Shown here: positions 35,626 through 45,613 of the stretch, one piece after another
How positions within the stretch are numbered: the first letter of the stretch is position 1
How the letters are laid out: every line of letters begins with the position of its first letter
NCBI RefSeq assembly: GCF_012767755.2
Contig: NZ_AP023189.1
Coordinates: 2,792,001-2,856,000 of the forward strand
Direction: 5' to 3'
Source: Pseudomonas tohonis
GTDB taxonomy: Bacteria > Pseudomonadota > Gammaproteobacteria > Pseudomonadales > Pseudomonadaceae
Length of the DNA: 64,000 nucleotides
Position numbers and translations under genes: made by a program
Notes under the pieces: generated by a model
Seen by the model: only the letters and a program-made list of their open reading frames with translations
Database searches by the model: none
What the model was told of the DNA's origin: nothing

Positions 35626-36221
35626 ATGCAGGGCTCCAGAACGAATCGTCTGGATTAAATCTATGCAGGCGCGGCTCTACCAGCCTCGCGGCAAATTGCC
35701 TCAGGGTTCGTCACGGCTCCAGGCCCCTCGCAGATTGAAAGGGTGACGCCGGCCTCATTGCGCGGCGTGCGACGGCATTGTCAGCAGGTCCTGCCGATAC
35801 GCCCGCTGGTCGGGCCGGCATCGGCTTCGCGGCGAAAGGCCAGTACTCTCGCGCGCCTGTCTGTTCCCTGGCGGGACGCCTGTCCGCATGCGGCGTCGGC
35901 GCGCCGTCCGGGAGCAAGATCCATGGAGCCGTAGCAGCAGGACATTGGATGTCGTCTTCACCCCTCGGCCCGGCCGTTTTCCCTCCGGCCCGCCGCACCG
36001 ATCCCGCACCGATCTCGCGCTGTCACGGGGCTGCCGCCCGATGCCGCCCGGCATTTCGTCGACGCAGTCACATCCGGCCGATTTTCCCGGGGCACGCCCG
36101 TGGGGATCGCTCGCCGTCGCTCGTCTTCAGCCTGATCGCCCCGTCGAATCCATTCCGCCAATGCGCCGCTGCCCGCCGGGCTGTCGTCGCCGGCACCTTC
36201 CGTTCGTTCAAGGAGAACCCC
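35626..36221. other. Long non-coding region upstream of the CsgG-like gene
   Basis: This 596-nt region is bounded by divergent genes. Open frames exist on both strands but none has a good start or recognisable sequence. It presumably holds the promoter for the lipoprotein operon; no specific site is identified. Confidence 0.45.
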
Positions 36222-36905
36222 ATGAGCATCGTCTCGAGAACCGCACTGCTGCCGCTCCTGGCCGCCGTGACACTGGCCGGCCTGTCGGGCTGCGCCACCG
36301 AAACCTCCACCGCCGTCGCGGTGCAGCAGGTCGAAAGCGTCAACCGCCCGTATAGCGGCCCGCGTTCGCCCATCGCCGTCGGCAAGTTCGACAACCGTTC
36401 CAGCTACATGCGCGGCATCTTCTCCGACGGCGTCGACCGCCTCGGCGGCCAGGCCAAGACCATCCTCATCACCCACCTGCAGCAGACCAACCGCTTCAGC
36501 GTGCTGGACCGCGACAACATGAGCGAGATCCAGCAGGAGGCGGCGATCAAGGGCCAGGCCCAGCGCCTCAAGGGGGCCGATTTCGTGGTCACCGGCGACG
36601 TCACCGAGTTCGGTCGCAAGGAAGTGGGCGACCACCAGCTGTTCGGCATCCTCGGTCGCGGCAAGACCCAGATCGCCTACGCCAAGGTGGCGCTGAACAT
36701 CGTCAACATCTCCACCTCCGAGGTCGTCTATTCGACCCAGGGCGCGGGCGAGTACGCGCTGTCCAACCGCGAAGTGATCGGCTTCGGCGGCACCGCCAGC
36801 TACGACTCCACCCTCAACGGCAAGGTGCTGGACCTGGCCATGCGCGAGGCGGTGAACAAGCTGGTCAATGCGGTCGACAGCGGTGCCTGGAAGCCGCAGA
36901 ACTGA
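36222..36905 (+). CDS. CsgG/HfaB-family lipoprotein
   Basis: This 227-residue lipoprotein has a signal ending LAGLSGC (Cys24). It is of the CsgG type, with IAVGKFDNRSSY, RFSVLDRDNMSEIQQEA and ADFVVTGDVTEFGRK. CsgG in E. coli is the outer-membrane curli secretion channel, but no curlin or csgE/F genes are present here. The start follows AAGGAG. It leads a three-gene lipoprotein cluster (CsgG-like, DUF4810, GNA1162/DUF799) that recurs in other proteobacteria, suggesting an envelope complex of unknown role. Confidence 0.82.
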   Translation: MSIVSRTALLPLLAAVTLAGLSGCATETSTAVAVQQVESVNRPYSGPRSPIAVGKFDNRSSYMRGIFSDGVDRLGGQAKTILITHLQQTNRFSVLDRDNMSEIQQEAAIKGQAQRLKGADFVVTGDVTEFGRKEVGDHQLFGILGRGKTQIAYAKVALNIVNISTSEVVYSTQGAGEYALSNREVIGFGGTASYDSTLNGKVLDLAMREAVNKLVNAVDSGAWKPQN

Positions 36906-36931
36906 AATCACGGATGCTCTAGGGAATGACA

Positions 36932-37291
36932 ATGGAAATGCGCAAGACCATCGCCTGCTCGGCGGCATTGCTGGGCAGCCTGATGCTGGCCGGCTGCAGC
37001 GGGCCGAAGACGCTGTACCAGTGGGAGGGCTACCAGACCCAGGTCAACCAGTACTTCAAGGGCGAGGCCCGGGAAGCGCAGGTCGAGGCGCTGGAAGCCG
37101 ACCTGCAGAAGATCAAGGCGAAGAATGGCGCAGTGCCGCCGGGCTACCACGCCCAGCTCGGCCTGCTGTACTCGACCCTCGGCAAGGATGACCAGATGAT
37201 CCAGGCGTTCCAGACCGAGAAGGCGCTGTTCCCCGAGTCTGCCTCGTACATGGACTTCCTGATGAAGAACGCCAAGGGAGGCGCACAATGA
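36932..37291 (+). CDS. DUF4810 lipoprotein
   Basis: This 119-residue lipoprotein has the signal LLGSLMLAGC followed by SGPKTLYQWEGYQTQVNQYFK, the typical DUF4810 start. The remainder is helical with a TPR-like feel (AQLGLLYSTLGKDDQMIQAFQTEKALFPES). The ATG at 36932 has better spacing from AGGGA than one at 36926. It overlaps the next gene by 4 nt. It is probably a periplasm-facing partner of the CsgG-like protein; function unknown. Confidence 0.8.
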   Translation: MEMRKTIACSAALLGSLMLAGCSGPKTLYQWEGYQTQVNQYFKGEAREAQVEALEADLQKIKAKNGAVPPGYHAQLGLLYSTLGKDDQMIQAFQTEKALFPESASYMDFLMKNAKGGAQ

Positions 37292-37950
37292 CCCGCCTGT
37301 TTTCCCGCATTCTGGCCTGCGCCGTGCTCGGCGCGCTGATCAGCGGCTGCGCACCGACCAAGAGCGTGGATTACTCGGCCTTCAAGGAGGCGCGCCCGCG
37401 TTCGATCCTGGTGCTGCCGCCGCTCAACGAGTCGCCCGACGTGAAGGCGACCTACAGCATGCTGTCCCAGGTCACCTATCCCCTGGCCGAGGCCGGCTAC
37501 TACGTGCTGCCGGTGGCCCTGGTGGACGAGACCTTCCGCCAGAACGGCCTGACCGCCGCCGGTGACATCCACCAGCTGCCGCCGGCCAAGCTGCGCGAGG
37601 TGTTCGGTGCCGACGCCGCGCTCTACGTCACCGTGAGCGAGTACGGCACCCAGTACATGCTGATCAGCAGCGCCTCGATCGTCACCGCCAGCGCCCGCCT
37701 GGTCGACCTGAAGAGCGGCACCACCCTGTGGACCGGCTCGGCGACCGCCTCCAGCGAGGAGGGCAACAACGGCAACAGCGGTGGCCTGGTCGGCATGCTG
37801 GTGACCGCTGCGGTGAAGCAGATCATCAACAGCTCCATGGAGGACGCGTCCTATCCCATCGCCGGGATGACCAGTGCGCGCCTGCTCTCGACCGGCCGCA
37901 ACGGCGGCCTGCTCTACGGTCCGCGTTCGCCGAAGTACGGCACCGACTGA
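37288..37950 (+). CDS. GNA1162/DUF799 family lipoprotein
   Basis: This 220-residue lipoprotein (signal LGALISGC) has the DUF799 signature RPRSILVLPPLNESPDVKATYS and the GADAALYVTVSEYGTQY segment. It resembles Neisseria GNA1162, whose fold is close to TolB N-terminal and CsgG-like domains. It is translationally coupled to the DUF4810 gene. Together with the CsgG-like protein it probably forms an outer-membrane assembly; the cargo is unknown. Confidence 0.82.
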   Translation: MTRLFSRILACAVLGALISGCAPTKSVDYSAFKEARPRSILVLPPLNESPDVKATYSMLSQVTYPLAEAGYYVLPVALVDETFRQNGLTAAGDIHQLPPAKLREVFGADAALYVTVSEYGTQYMLISSASIVTASARLVDLKSGTTLWTGSATASSEEGNNGNSGGLVGMLVTAAVKQIINSSMEDASYPIAGMTSARLLSTGRNGGLLYGPRSPKYGTD

Positions 37951-38011
37951 TGAGATCGCCGGCGCACCGCCCGGTGCGTCGGCCCCCGCATCGCCAGGGC
38001 GGCGTTTGCGC

Positions 38012-39628
38012 TCAGTGGCTCTCGATGCGATTGCGGCCGTTGGCCTTGGCGCGGTAGAGCGCCAGGTCGCTGCGCGACAGCGCGGCTTCGGCCGTGGCGT
38101 CGTCGGCGCTGATGCGGGTGATGCCAATGCTCACCGTCAGGGGGATCACCTCGCCCTGGTGGCGCAACGGGGTCTCCGCCAGCTGCTGCTGCAGGCGCTG
38201 GGCGAAGACCAGGGCGCTGTCGTGGCTGGCATCGTTGAGCACCACGGCGAACTCCTCGCCGCCCATGCGCCCGGCGAAATCCACCCGCCGCATCTGCTGC
38301 ACCAGCAGGGTTGCGAAATGGCGCAGCGCCTCATCGCCCACGGCATGGCCCCAGCGGTCGTTGATCACCTTGAAGTGGTCCAGGTCGAGCATCAGCAGGG
38401 CGGCGCCATGGCCGGTGGGGCGTCGCAGCCGGGCCAGTTCTTCCTCGATGCGCGACATGAAGTGACGGCGGTTGGGCAGCTGGGTGAGGAAGTCGGTGGT
38501 GGCCAGCGCCTGCAACTCCGCCTCGATGCGTTTGTGTTCGGTGATGTCGGTGACGAAGCCGTGCCAGAGCACGCTGCCGTCAGCCAGGCGCTTGGGGTGT
38601 GCGTTGCCCTGGCGCCAGCCGGTGTCGCGGCCGGGGACCAGCACCCGGTACTCCATGTGCCAGGGGGTGAGGGCCACTGCCGAGGTCTCCAGGGAGTCCT
38701 GGTAGGCGGCCAGGTCGTCCGGGTGGATCAGCGCCAGGATGCGCTCGCGCCCCGTCGGCAGCTTCAGCTGTTCGGGGGAGAGGCCATAGACGTCCTGGCT
38801 GCCGGCGCTGACATAGCGGTAGCTGCCGCTGCCGTCGGCGAGGCGCAGGAACTGGAAGACCATGCCGGGGATCTCGTTGGTCAGGTCCGTCAGCAGGTCG
38901 AGGTTCTGCTGCAGGCGCTCGGCCATGTGTCGGGTCCGGGTGATGTCGGTGGTGGTACCGAGCATCCGCAGGGGGCGGCCCTGGTCGTCGCGCTCAACCA
39001 CCTTGCCGCGGCTGATCACCCAGATGTAATGGCCGTCCTTGTGGCGCAGGCGGTGCTCCACCTGGTAGTCGGGGGTGCGTTGCTCGAAATGCTCGAGGAT
39101 GCTGCGCTTCACGTAGTCGAGGTCGTCGGGGTGGACGCGGGTGTAGCTGTCCTCGATGCGCGTGCCGATCTCGTCGTCGGCATAGCCCAACAGGGATTTC
39201 CAGCCGGGCGAGTAGTGGATCAGCCCATTGACCACGTCGCGGTCCCAGATGCCGGTGCCGCTGCCGGCGACGGCGAGGGCCAGGCGCTGTTCCTTTTCCC
39301 GTAGCACCCGCAGCCATTCGCGCATGCCCAGCACTTCGCGGTGCCGGGTGAACAATTCGCTCGCCAGGTTGGCGAATTCGGCCAGTGCGACTGGGTCCAC
39401 CTCGCGGGGCTGGTCGTCGAACAGCAGCAGTTCGCCGCCGCCATCGGCGATGGGGCAGCGGGCTAGCGGTTGCGGGGTGCCGGAGACCAGCGCACGCGCG
39501 GCCCTTTGCTGGTCGATGCCGTCGCAGGCGAGCGGTCCGTCGGGCTCGATCAGCACGACGGCGCCAACGCCGAAGTGCAGGCGCACCAGGTGCAGCAGGG
39601 AGGAGAATCGGTTGGCCGTGGTGCTCAC
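38012..39628 (-). CDS. PAS-PAS-GGDEF diguanylate cyclase
   Basis: This 538-residue cytoplasmic sensor enzyme has an N-terminal region of about 110 residues of uncertain (GAF-like) type, then two PAS domains with PAC motifs (YSPGWKSLLGYADDEIG and GMVFQFLRLADGSGSYRYVSAGSQDVYGL). A C-terminal GGDEF domain has an intact active site, GGEEF, and an inhibitory site RRVD five residues before it. It therefore should make c-di-GMP with product feedback. No EAL domain and no membrane segments are present. It is convergent with the lipoprotein operon. Confidence 0.9.
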   Translation of the reverse strand: MSTTANRFSSLLHLVRLHFGVGAVVLIEPDGPLACDGIDQQRAARALVSGTPQPLARCPIADGGGELLLFDDQPREVDPVALAEFANLASELFTRHREVLGMREWLRVLREKEQRLALAVAGSGTGIWDRDVVNGLIHYSPGWKSLLGYADDEIGTRIEDSYTRVHPDDLDYVKRSILEHFEQRTPDYQVEHRLRHKDGHYIWVISRGKVVERDDQGRPLRMLGTTTDITRTRHMAERLQQNLDLLTDLTNEIPGMVFQFLRLADGSGSYRYVSAGSQDVYGLSPEQLKLPTGRERILALIHPDDLAAYQDSLETSAVALTPWHMEYRVLVPGRDTGWRQGNAHPKRLADGSVLWHGFVTDITEHKRIEAELQALATTDFLTQLPNRRHFMSRIEEELARLRRPTGHGAALLMLDLDHFKVINDRWGHAVGDEALRHFATLLVQQMRRVDFAGRMGGEEFAVVLNDASHDSALVFAQRLQQQLAETPLRHQGEVIPLTVSIGITRISADDATAEAALSRSDLALYRAKANGRNRIESH

Positions 39629-39954
39629 ATCGGTACCTCTGGAACGGCAATCTGCTCTGGATGAAGTGGAGGCTCAGCGTTCCGTCCATGGCCCATCGGC
39701 GACAGCGCGATCCCTGCCGCGCAGCGATCTGCCATTGGCCTTGCAATGAATGTAACAGGATGTGACTTCAATCAAGGGGCTCCCTAGCAACTGGATGCTA
39801 GCTTAGTGCTATTAACTTTCCATGGAAGGATTGACCCGTGCTGCAGGCGTGCGTACTGCATGCTCCGGTGCCGTGCGGCTTTCCATGGTTACCTCGGGTG
39901 GTGGCCCGCCACCCGTTGCACGCCAGGGCACTGCAACCAACCGGAAGGGACACC
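39629..39954. promoter_or_regulatory. Divergent non-coding region (cyclase / DUF3592 gene)
   Basis: This 326-nt region holds both promoters. A 6-bp inverted repeat CTAGCA/TGCTAG (39784-39789 and 39796-39801) sits in an AT-richer patch and could be an operator or part of the rightward promoter. Confidence 0.4.
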
Positions 39955-40473
39955 ATGATCAGCTTCAAGACATCGCCACAAACCCATCGCACCCTCAGCA
40001 AGGTGTCGATGATCCTGCTGAGCCTCGCTGCCTTGCTTGGCGCCGGCTTCCTCATCCTCACCGCGATCCTCAACTACTTCGAAGCCAATGCCATCCTCAA
40101 GGACCATTCCGAGGTGGTGGCGCCGGTGAGCCTGGACGCCGTGACCGAGGAACACCACCGCCGCGGCCGTACCAGCGAGACCTACCACTTCCACTATGTC
40201 TTCGAGGTGGCGGGCAAGGCCTACGACGGCACCTTCGAGACCTCCGCCTCCAATGCCGAGCCCTATCTCAGGGAGGGCGCCTCGGTGAAGGTGGCCTACG
40301 CCAATGCCGCGCCGTCCCGTTTCGGCCGCCTGGAGGTGCTGCAGAGCCAGGCCGATTTCGGCTCCAGCATCACCCGCGCGCTGACGGCGATCCCGCTGGC
40401 CGCGCTGATCGCCTTCATCCTCCACCTGATGCTGACCCGCCGCCTGTTCGTGCCGCGGGAAACCTCGGCCTGA
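39955..40473 (+). CDS. DUF3592-type membrane protein
   Basis: This 172-residue protein has an N-terminal transmembrane helix (VSMILLSLAALLGAGFLILTAIL) and a C-terminal one (ALTAIPLAALIAFILHLML). They flank an extracytoplasmic beta domain (SETYHFHYVFEVAGKAYDGTF) typical of DUF3592. The ATG at 39955 follows GGAAGGGA. An upstream GTG at 39838 would add 39 residues without protein-like character and is rejected. Function unknown. Confidence 0.75.
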   Translation: MISFKTSPQTHRTLSKVSMILLSLAALLGAGFLILTAILNYFEANAILKDHSEVVAPVSLDAVTEEHHRRGRTSETYHFHYVFEVAGKAYDGTFETSASNAEPYLREGASVKVAYANAAPSRFGRLEVLQSQADFGSSITRALTAIPLAALIAFILHLMLTRRLFVPRETSA

Positions 40474-40478
40474 TGCGC

Positions 40479-40505
40479 AGAACCCCGCTTGCGCGGGGTT
40501 CTTTG
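40479..40505. terminator. Rho-independent terminator after the DUF3592 gene
   Basis: A 10-bp stem AGAACCCCGC/GCGGGGTTCT with a TTGC loop is followed by TTTG. It also lies at the end of the convergent acetyltransferase gene. Confidence 0.8.
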
Positions 40506-40523
40506 CTGGCCGGGCAGGGCGTC

Positions 40524-41465
<942 letters not shown>

Positions 41466-41543
41466 GGTTGATCCTGTTGGTGCGCAAGGCTGGCGATAGC
41501 CTTGCGCAGGAGGGCGCTTCTCGGCAAGAAGATTCGCAGCGGA

Positions 41544-42431
41544 TCAGTCGGCGGGGATCAGCCCTTCGGCTTCCTGGCGGCTCTTCATGCTGGCGGTGGT
41601 GCCGATGGAGGCGAGGATGATGGCGCCGATGGCCAGCCATTGCAGCAGGGACAGGCGCTCGCCGAGGAACAGCAGGCCGGAGAGGGCGCCCAGGGCCGGC
41701 TCGATGCTCATCAGCGTGCCGAAGGTGCGCGCCGGCATGCGGGTCAGGGCGTACATCTCCAGGGTGTAGGGGATGGCGGTCGAGAGCAGCGCCACGCCGA
41801 GCGCGGTGGGGATCAGGGCGAGGTTCAGCAGGTCCGTGCCGGCGTGCACCATGCCGAAGGGCGCGGCGACGAAGGCGGCCACCATCACGCCCAGGCAGGC
41901 GCTCTGCATGCCGTGTTCGGCCCCGGCGCGCTGGCCGAAGATGATGTAGAGCCCCCAGCAGACCCCGGCGCCCAGCGCATAGGCGGCGCCCAGCGGGTCG
42001 ATGCCGGCGGCGCCTTCGCCGATGGGCAGCAGCAGCGCCAGGCCGGCCACGGCCAGGGCGATCCACACGAAGTCCAGCAGGCGTCGGGAGGACAGGATCG
42101 CCACCGCCAGCGGGCCGGTGAACTCCAGCGCCACGGCGATGCCCAGCGGCACCGTTTGCAGCGACATGTAGAACAGCAGGTTCATGAAGCCCAGCGCCGA
42201 GCCGTAGGCCAGGACGCTGCCCAGGGCGCCGGTGTTGATGCGGGTGCGCCAGGGGCGCAGCACCAGCAGCAGGAAGAGGGCGGCGAAGATCAGGCGCAGG
42301 CTGGTGGTGCCCTGGGCACCGATGACGGGGAAGAGCGACTTGGCCAGGGAGGCGCCGCTTTGTACCGAGGTCATGGCGACCAGCAGGATGCCGACGGGAA
42401 GCAGCGTCGAGGTGAGGGTGCGGGAATTCAT
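41544..42431 (-). CDS. rhtA: RhtA-like EamA/DMT amino-acid exporter
   Basis: This is a 295-residue, ten-helix drug/metabolite transporter with two EamA halves. Motifs SVQSGASLAKSLFPVIGAQGTTSLRL and ALEFTGPLAVAILSSRR are characteristic of RhtA, the threonine/homoserine exporter. The nearby serine acetyltransferase suggests it could export O-acetylserine or cysteine-related compounds (inference). It is divergent from the XRE-cupin regulator, with a palindrome between them. Confidence 0.82.
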   Translation of the reverse strand: MNSRTLTSTLLPVGILLVAMTSVQSGASLAKSLFPVIGAQGTTSLRLIFAALFLLLVLRPWRTRINTGALGSVLAYGSALGFMNLLFYMSLQTVPLGIAVALEFTGPLAVAILSSRRLLDFVWIALAVAGLALLLPIGEGAAGIDPLGAAYALGAGVCWGLYIIFGQRAGAEHGMQSACLGVMVAAFVAAPFGMVHAGTDLLNLALIPTALGVALLSTAIPYTLEMYALTRMPARTFGTLMSIEPALGALSGLLFLGERLSLLQWLAIGAIILASIGTTASMKSRQEAEGLIPAD

Positions 42432-42482
42432 GGAAGGGTCCGGATCAGGCAGTGGCGAGGAGGTGACGCTTGTTCTGGTTGG

Positions 42483-42497
42483 TTATGTGCAACATAA
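42483..42497. promoter_or_regulatory. Candidate operator palindrome between rhtA and the XRE-cupin gene
   Basis: TTATGTGCAACATAA is a 6-3-6 perfect palindrome midway in the 107-nt divergent gap, close to an AATATATT AT-rich box. It is a good candidate for binding by the adjacent XRE-cupin regulator. Confidence 0.55.
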
Positions 42498-42538
42498 TGC
42501 GCAAAACTCACCCTTTGAGCAATATATTGCCCAGCACC

Positions 42539-43087
42539 ATGGACCGACCCAACGTACTCGAACACGTCTCCGGCAATGTGCGCCGGCTGCGCAAGGAACT
42601 CGGCCTCAGCCAGGACGCCCTGGCCACCGCCTCGGGGGTGAGCCGGCGGATGATCGTCGGCATCGAGGGCGGCGATGTGAACGTCAGCCTGGCCACCCTG
42701 GACCGCATCGCCGAGGCACTGGGCGTGCTCTTCCCCGACCTCGTGCAGGCGCCGAGCCGGCCCGACCGCTCGCGCATTGAGGCGGTCGCCTGGGTCGGCC
42801 GCGACCCCCGCAGCCGCGCCACCCTGCTGGCCAGCGCCCCGGCGCGACGCGAGGTCGAGCTCTGGGCCTGGTCGCTGGAGCCGGGGGAACGCTATGTGTC
42901 GGAGGCCGACGCCGAAGGCTGGCGGGAGATGGTCTATGTCACCGAGGGCGAGCTGACCCTGGAGCTGCCAGGCGGCGAGGTGCGCGTCGGCGCGGGGGAC
43001 TTCCATGTCTTCGCCAGCAGCCAGCCCTATGGCTACGCCAACCGTGGCGAAGTCCCGGTGCGTTACATCCGCAACGTGGTGAGCTGA
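42539..43087 (+). CDS. XRE-family regulator with cupin domain
   Basis: This 182-residue regulator has an N-terminal helix-turn-helix (LGLSQDALATASGVSRRMIVGIEGGDVNVSLATLDRIAEAL, about residues 18-60 in order) and a C-terminal cupin domain for ligand binding (REMVYVTEGELTLELPGG ... GAGDFHVFASSQPYGY). Such XRE-cupins often repress a divergent transporter gene. The ATG at 42539 (MDRPNVLEH) is taken as the start, although no clear ribosome site is visible; an ATG at 42497 overlaps the palindrome. Confidence 0.85.
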   Translation: MDRPNVLEHVSGNVRRLRKELGLSQDALATASGVSRRMIVGIEGGDVNVSLATLDRIAEALGVLFPDLVQAPSRPDRSRIEAVAWVGRDPRSRATLLASAPARREVELWAWSLEPGERYVSEADAEGWREMVYVTEGELTLELPGGEVRVGAGDFHVFASSQPYGYANRGEVPVRYIRNVVS

Positions 43088-43091
43088 AGCC

Positions 43092-43412
43092 TCAGCCCCG
43101 GTCGATGCCGTCGTCGTTGGCGGCCTCGTCCGGCTCGTCGTCATCGTCGTCGTTGCTGCCGCTGAAGGCTTCCATGCACACCAGGCTGTGCGGGCCCTGA
43201 TCGTCATGGATCGTCCATGCGCCCTTGTCCCCGTCGAACCGCGCCGCCAGAACCTGCTCCGCGCTGAACTGCCAGCGGCGCTGGGTACGGCCATCGACGC
43301 ATTCGACCCGCAGGGCACCGGCGTCCAGCTCGAACTGCCAGGCGTGCAGGCCATCGATCTCCAGCATGTCGCTGTTGGCGAGGCGGTTGAGGAGTGTGAT
43401 TTCGTTGTTCAT
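43092..43412 (-). CDS. Small acidic hypothetical protein (possibly DUF5629)
   Basis: This 106-residue protein has a globular first half (LEIDGLHAWQFELDAGALRVEC) and a highly acidic tail (SNDDDDDEPDEAANDDG). No signal peptide is seen. I tentatively relate it to the Pseudomonas DUF5629 family, but this is weak. It is convergent with the XRE-cupin gene, ending 5 nt from it. Function unknown. Confidence 0.6.
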   Translation of the reverse strand: MNNEITLLNRLANSDMLEIDGLHAWQFELDAGALRVECVDGRTQRRWQFSAEQVLAARFDGDKGAWTIHDDQGPHSLVCMEAFSGSNDDDDDEPDEAANDDGIDRG

Positions 43413-43559
43413 GGGCGGGGCTCCGGGGTGAATGGCCGGCGATGATAGTGCAGCGCCGGCCCCCGTGCGACCTCAGTGGCCCCGCAGCGCTTCGGGCGCC
43501 GCGTCCTTGCCCCGTGCTGTGTTGGCGGTCTGGCCGATGAGCAGCCAGCGCTCTTTCGA

Positions 43560-43883
43560 TCAGGGCTTGCGGGGTTCGATCAGGCTGTCGGCTTCGCTGA
43601 GGTAGGCCTTGCCGGTATTGCGCTGGTACAGGCACAGCTCGCGGCCCGCGCGGTTTTTCATGTGGGCCTGGGGGTAGCGGCCGCTGAGCACCAGGGCGGT
43701 GAGCCCGAGGCGATCGTCGAAGAGCACCGGCTTGCCGGCGGCCTTCACCTCCTTGAGGCCGCTGAGCTGGGTACAGGCGGCGAGCATGCGCCTGTCCTGC
43801 TCCTGCCAGGCCTCGGGGGTGGAGGCTTGGGCGCCGGCGGCGCAGAGCAGCAGGGTGACGAGTAGGCAGCGGTGAGTCTTCAA
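43560..43883 (-). CDS. Small exported hypothetical protein
   Basis: This 107-residue product is read from a TTG start at 43883, chosen for GGAG 8 nt upstream; the longer frame has no ribosome site. It has a signal peptide (CLLVTLLLCAAGAQA) and two mature cysteines (AACTQLSG and ELCLYQRN), suggesting a disulfide in the periplasm. Family not recognised. It may be part of the same minus-strand run as the following cytochrome b561 gene, 88 nt away. Confidence 0.6.
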   Translation of the reverse strand: MKTHRCLLVTLLLCAAGAQASTPEAWQEQDRRMLAACTQLSGLKEVKAAGKPVLFDDRLGLTALVLSGRYPQAHMKNRAGRELCLYQRNTGKAYLSEADSLIEPRKP

Positions 43884-43971
43884 GGGCGTTCTCCATCGAG
43901 TGGGTCCAGCTGCGTAGACCGCGCGCATGGCCGTTCGTTTGCCGGCCCGGCCATGCGCCGGGTGCCTGCCG

Positions 43972-44517
43972 TCAGCGTTTCGCGCTGCCGGTCGCCATGC
44001 TGGCGAGCACGCCGTCGCGGCGGATCAGGCCATGGAAGAGCGCCGCCCCCAGGTGCAGCAGCACCGTGGCGAACAGCAGGTAGCCGAGCCAGTGGTGGGC
44101 CTGGCGCAGCACGGCGTAGAGCGCGGCGTCATGGGGCGCGATCGCCGGCAGCTGCAGCCAGCCGAGCACCACCACCGGGTAGCCGCCGGCGGACAGCATC
44201 GCCCAGCCCACCAGCGGCATCGCCAGCATCAGCGTGTAGAGCAGCAGGTGCGAGAGGTGGGCGAGCCCGCGCTGCCAGCCCGGGAGGTCGGCAGGCAGCG
44301 CAGGCGGTGGCCGACGCAGGCGTACCGCGATGCGCAGCAGCACCAGCATCAGCAGTACGAGGCCCAGCGGCTTGTGCAGCTCCACCAGCCAGGTGTGACG
44401 GGTGGACAGGGTGATCACCATGCCGGCACCGATGAACAGCATGGCGAGGATGAGCAGCGCCATGGACCAGTGCAGCAGGCGGGCGAGGGGGCTGAAGCCC
44501 GAGGCGTGGCGGTTCAT
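43972..44517 (-). CDS. Cytochrome b561
   Basis: This 181-residue, four-helix cytochrome b561 has heme-ligand histidines in RLLHWSMALL, VELHKPLGLV, QAHHWLGYLL and VLLHLGAALFHG. It would move electrons from the membrane quinone pool to a periplasmic acceptor. It overlaps the upstream catalase-like gene by 4 nt, so the two are co-translated. It probably supplies electrons to that periplasm-facing peroxidase. Confidence 0.9.
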   Translation of the reverse strand: MNRHASGFSPLARLLHWSMALLILAMLFIGAGMVITLSTRHTWLVELHKPLGLVLLMLVLLRIAVRLRRPPPALPADLPGWQRGLAHLSHLLLYTLMLAMPLVGWAMLSAGGYPVVVLGWLQLPAIAPHDAALYAVLRQAHHWLGYLLFATVLLHLGAALFHGLIRRDGVLASMATGSAKR

Positions 44518-45572
44518 GGGTGGGCTCCTGCGGGGGCGGTGGGCGCACCTTCACGGGTGCGGCGGTTGAAGGACACGGCGTAGGCCGCCGAGCGGGCGGC
44601 GAGGATCGGGTCGGCCGAGGGCTCGATGCCGTCGGGGAGGATCAGTGGGTCGAAGTTGAGGTCGCGGCAGGCGCCCTGGTCCTCGGCCTGCGCCCGGTCG
44701 ATCACCAGGGTGCCGGCGTCGATGCGCTGGCGCGAGGCGGGCCAGGGGCGGGACGGGTCATCGCTGGGGTCGCCAGCCTCGGCCAGGGTCAGCACCAGGT
44801 GCCAGCGCAGCGGCCCCTGTTGCAGCCGCTGGAACAGGTCGTGGGCGAGGAAGTCCTTGTCGTCCGCCTCGCCGGCCAGCGGCTGGTAGGGCGTCTCCGG
44901 CTCCATGGCCCAGCGCACGTAGCGACCATTGCCGTCGCCGTCCACCAGGCGGAAGGCGTTGATGCTGTTGTAGGTGGCATTGGCGAAGCTGTTGGAGGCC
45001 CTGTTGTCCTTGGCCCACTGGCGGAAGGCGGCGCTTTCCGGGTGGGCGGCGAAGAAGGCCTGCAGGCGCGCCGGGTCCGGCTTGCCGGTGGCCGGGTCGG
45101 GTTTGGAGGCCAGCACCTGCTCGAAGAAGCCTTCGATGCCGGAGACGGGCAGCACCGGTGGCGTGTTCATGCCGGTGCGCCATTCCTGGCCGCTGGCCGT
45201 GCGCAGCTGCAGCGCCAGGCTGCGCACCGGCACGCTGGCATCGGGCGCGTAGGGGTTGCTGCCGCCGATGGCCAGGCGGCCGACCACCGGCACTTCGCCC
45301 GGGGCGAACACCTCGGCGCGGGACAGCCCGGCGGCCGCGCCGTTGCTGGCGAAGTGGCCGCTGACGCAGAGGCCCTTCGCGTGGTTCTTGCGGTAGCCGG
45401 GGTAGCTGCCGGCGTTGGCCTCGAAGGTGTCGATGATGCGTTGCGGGGTCAGGCGCTGCGGGCCGACCCAGCCGGCGACGTAGGCGAAGGTGCCGGCCAG
45501 CGTGGCCAGGCCGAGGCCTATCAGCGCCAGGCGGCCCAGGGTCTGGGAGGGGGAAAGCGGGGGGTGGCTCAT
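44514..45572 (-). CDS. Membrane-anchored catalase-like peroxidase (SrpA type)
   Basis: This 352-residue small catalase-family heme protein has an N-terminal membrane anchor (LALIGLGLATLAGTFAYVAGWVG). The catalytic His is in GLCVSGHFASNG, substrate residues are around VRSLALQL, and the proximal heme region is RSAAYAVSFNRR with the tyrosine ligand. Members act as organic hydroperoxide/H2O2 peroxidases rather than true catalases. A GGAG site precedes the start. It is divergent from the ECF sigma gene and carries an ECF-type promoter. Confidence 0.88.
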   Translation of the reverse strand: MSHPPLSPSQTLGRLALIGLGLATLAGTFAYVAGWVGPQRLTPQRIIDTFEANAGSYPGYRKNHAKGLCVSGHFASNGAAAGLSRAEVFAPGEVPVVGRLAIGGSNPYAPDASVPVRSLALQLRTASGQEWRTGMNTPPVLPVSGIEGFFEQVLASKPDPATGKPDPARLQAFFAAHPESAAFRQWAKDNRASNSFANATYNSINAFRLVDGDGNGRYVRWAMEPETPYQPLAGEADDKDFLAHDLFQRLQQGPLRWHLVLTLAEAGDPSDDPSRPWPASRQRIDAGTLVIDRAQAEDQGACRDLNFDPLILPDGIEPSADPILAARSAAYAVSFNRRTREGAPTAPAGAHP

Positions 45573-45613
45573 CGGTGGCTCCAGGGTGAGCGATCAGGTC
45601 GTCGAGCCCGTGG

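Noticed and set aside
39838..39954. GTG start giving a 211-residue DUF3592 protein
   Set aside because: The added N-terminus is not protein-like, while the ATG at 39955 has a good ribosome site directly before a signal-anchor helix.
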